Below are positions 63,893 to 64,000 of a DNA stretch of 64,000 nucleotides, piece after piece. Source of the DNA: Thecamonas trahens ATCC 50062 (Eukaryota; Apusozoa; Apusomonadida; Apusomonadidae); the NCBI RefSeq assembly GCF_000142905.1, contig NW_013657673.1, forward strand, positions 310,510-374,509, in the 5' to 3' direction. Under the pieces are notes generated by a model that was not told where the DNA came from, made no database searches, and saw only the letters and a list, made by a program, of their open reading frames with translations. A program made the translations under genes and the position numbers. Each line of letters begins with the position of its first letter. Position 1 is the first letter of the stretch.

Positions 63893-64000
63893 GCTGGCGG
63901 CGCCGTAGAGGATGGCAGCGTGCTCGCCAAGCGGGCCCGGAGCTACAGCGACATGAAGGCGGACAAAGACATGCGGGGCGGCATCCGTCGTCACGCTAGA

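Overview
The window is GC-rich nuclear DNA from a free-living unicellular eukaryote. The evidence is large genes on both strands, a few short GT-AG introns, and eukaryote-only families: a Tra1/TRRAP co-activator, the SUMO E1 subunit UBA2, a deubiquitinase, a Rab, derlin, centractin, a peroxisomal acyl-CoA oxidase ending in SKL, and mitochondrial COX11 and COX6A. The animal/fungus-like gene set, high GC and sparse introns would suit an apusomonad such as Thecamonas, but that identification is a guess. No tRNA, rRNA, CRISPR or intact transposon was recognised.

Layout (strand). 1-3920 (-) USP40-like protease, partial; 4346-5575 (+) URI-like prefoldin; 5726-8986 (+) NAK-family kinase with an ANTH-like C-terminal half; 8911-10077 (-) zinc-finger/G-patch protein; 10663-12489 (+) UBA2; 12645-16500 (-) LRR-PP2C phosphatase with an acidic repeat tail and an assembly gap; 16767-17699 (-) MORN protein; 18150-31186 (+) Tra1/TRRAP; 31441-33046 (+) nucleotide-sugar 4,6-dehydratase; 33228-34941 (+) PLP aminotransferase; 35168-36688 (+) coiled-coil protein; 36707-38838 (-) acyl-CoA oxidase; 39133-40156 (+) derlin; 40530-41465 (+) COX11; 41773-43347 (+) neurochondrin-like; 43498-43959 (-) possible Ig-like ORF; 44706-46367 (+) coiled-coil protein; 46607-47557 (+) Rab GTPase; 47883-50334 (+) GPCPD1-like phosphodiesterase; 50425-51216 (-) retropepsin-like membrane protein; 51802-52203 (-) small basic protein; 52541-53687 (-) CDC123; 54366-56681 (+) XPR1-type SPX-EXS protein; 57191-59851 (+) TPR protein; 60091-61468 (-) ARP1/centractin; 61710-62520 (-) COX6A; 62847-63892 (-) multi-pass membrane protein.

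This is ordinary eukaryotic gene order, not an operon. Related functions do recur: ubiquitin/SUMO and ER quality control (USP40, UBA2, derlin), endocytosis and traffic (NAK kinase, Rab, ARP1), complex IV (COX11, COX6A), and phosphate or phosphodiester metabolism (XPR1, GPCPD1). Genes are tightly packed: several divergent pairs share a 300-700 bp 5' region, and some convergent pairs abut or overlap.

Three patterns stand out. (1) Almost all introns lie within the first ~150 coding bases, and their donors are usually GTACGT. (2) Several genes carry a single-base frame break, nearly always one base too few in or near a homopolymer, which points to sequencing error rather than pseudogenes. (3) Many 5' flanks carry an oligo-C tract on the coding strand. 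The most interesting proteins are the kinase-ANTH fusion and the membrane-anchored retropepsin-like protein.
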